From an uncultured Collinsella sp. (GTDB lineage: Bacteria; Actinomycetota; Coriobacteriia; Coriobacteriales; Coriobacteriaceae): a stretch of DNA of 5,303 bases. The DNA lies in NCBI GenBank assembly GCA_934617135.1, contig CAKTUC010000072.1, positions 1 through 5,303 of the forward strand, in the 5' to 3' direction. Position numbers and translations under genes: made by a program. A model generated the notes under the pieces. The model had not been told where the DNA came from and did no database searches. It saw only the letters and a list, made by a program, of their open reading frames with translations. How positions within the stretch are numbered: position 1 is the stretch's first letter; every line of letters begins with the position of its first letter. Positions 5,100 through 5,303 of this stretch are shown piece by piece.

Positions 5100-5303
5100 G
5101 TTTTGGAGTGGTTGTGAAAACGTGTTGACGAAGCATCGTCTCTGCGCCGTGAGTGGAATCAAACGCAATGAATGGCAAAAACGTTTTGCCGCTGGGGCGT
5201 TGATATAAAAATGGTAAAACCGTAAAACCGTTCGCCGAGAAGATAAAAACCCGCAGCTCACGCCTTGATAAACATAGGTAAAGTGTTTAGCAGTTTATCG
5301 GCC
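5100..5303. promoter_or_regulatory. Non-coding region after the operon, probably control region of a gene beyond the window
   Basis: No credible gene is seen on either strand. The stretch becomes AT-rich and contains a near-palindrome, GGCAAAA-ACG-TTTTGCC (5174-5190), a tandem repeat GTAAAACC x2 (5214-5229), and an inverted repeat GATAAAC...GTTTATC (5267-5273 and 5293-5299). TTGATA (5200-5205) and TAAAAC (5223-5228), 17 bases apart, form a possible plus-strand promoter that overlaps the tandem repeat. This suggests a regulated promoter for a downstream plus-strand gene. Confidence 0.4.

Noticed and set aside
5115..5128. TGAAAACGTGTTGA as a CcpA-type cre site
   Set aside because: By my alignment it has two mismatches to the consensus, and there is no evidence that this organism uses CcpA; too weak to call.
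4912..5178. Minus-strand open frame of 88 codons over the operon end
   Set aside because: It spans the end of the IIC gene and the terminator, and its product has no recognisable features.
5167..5205. Mini open frame starting ATGAATGGC
   Set aside because: It encodes only about 11 residues, lacks a ribosome binding site and coincides with a palindrome.
1..5303. CRISPR array, insertion sequence, tRNA or prophage remnants
   Set aside because: No spaced repeat array, transposase, terminal inverted repeats or cloverleaf sequence was seen; the short repeats present are promoter-associated.

Overview
The window looks like a stretch of chromosome from a moderately high-GC, Gram-positive-type bacterium. 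Coding regions are GC-rich (the first gene strongly so), while the promoter regions are clearly AT-rich, and every gene has a strong AGGAG/AAGGA ribosome binding site. Sugar-PTS and DeoR-type genes of this kind in a GC-rich background fit gut Coriobacteriia such as Collinsella. That placement is an inference from general character; no rRNA or marker gene is present to prove it.

Layout: (1) 10-837 (+), a HAD-superfamily (Cof-like, subclass IIB) phosphatase that appears to be a separate unit. (2) 839-879, a perfect 17-bp hairpin that serves as a shared terminator for the two converging genes. (3) 883-1674 (-), a DeoR/GlpR-family sugar-phosphate-responsive regulator. (4) 1675-2023, an AT-rich divergent control region rich in TTTCG/CGAAA motifs, inverted repeats and helically phased direct repeats. 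(5) 2024-5005 (+), a four-gene operon: a short transaldolase-family enzyme, then PTS IIA, IIB and IIC of the ascorbate (Ula/Sga) type. (6) 5022-5099, stacked hairpins ending in a strong Rho-independent terminator. (7) 5100-5303, a non-coding AT-rich stretch with palindromes, a tandem repeat and a possible promoter, probably the control region of a gene beyond the window.

How the genes work together: phosphate would pass from EI/HPr (encoded elsewhere) to His66 of IIA, then Cys7 of IIB, and then to a sugar moved inward by the IIC permease. The transaldolase-family enzyme, encoded first in the operon, would act on sugar phosphates derived from that substrate. The divergent DeoR regulator most likely controls the operon and itself, releasing DNA when a sugar phosphate accumulates.

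The most interesting points are that the short enzyme carries the residues expected of a true transaldolase rather than a fructose-6-phosphate aldolase, and that the Ula-type PTS comes without any ascorbate-breakdown genes (ulaD/E/F/G) in the window. The real substrate is therefore open. I see no mobile element, CRISPR array, tRNA or rRNA, and nothing that I can honestly call a wholly new type of system.
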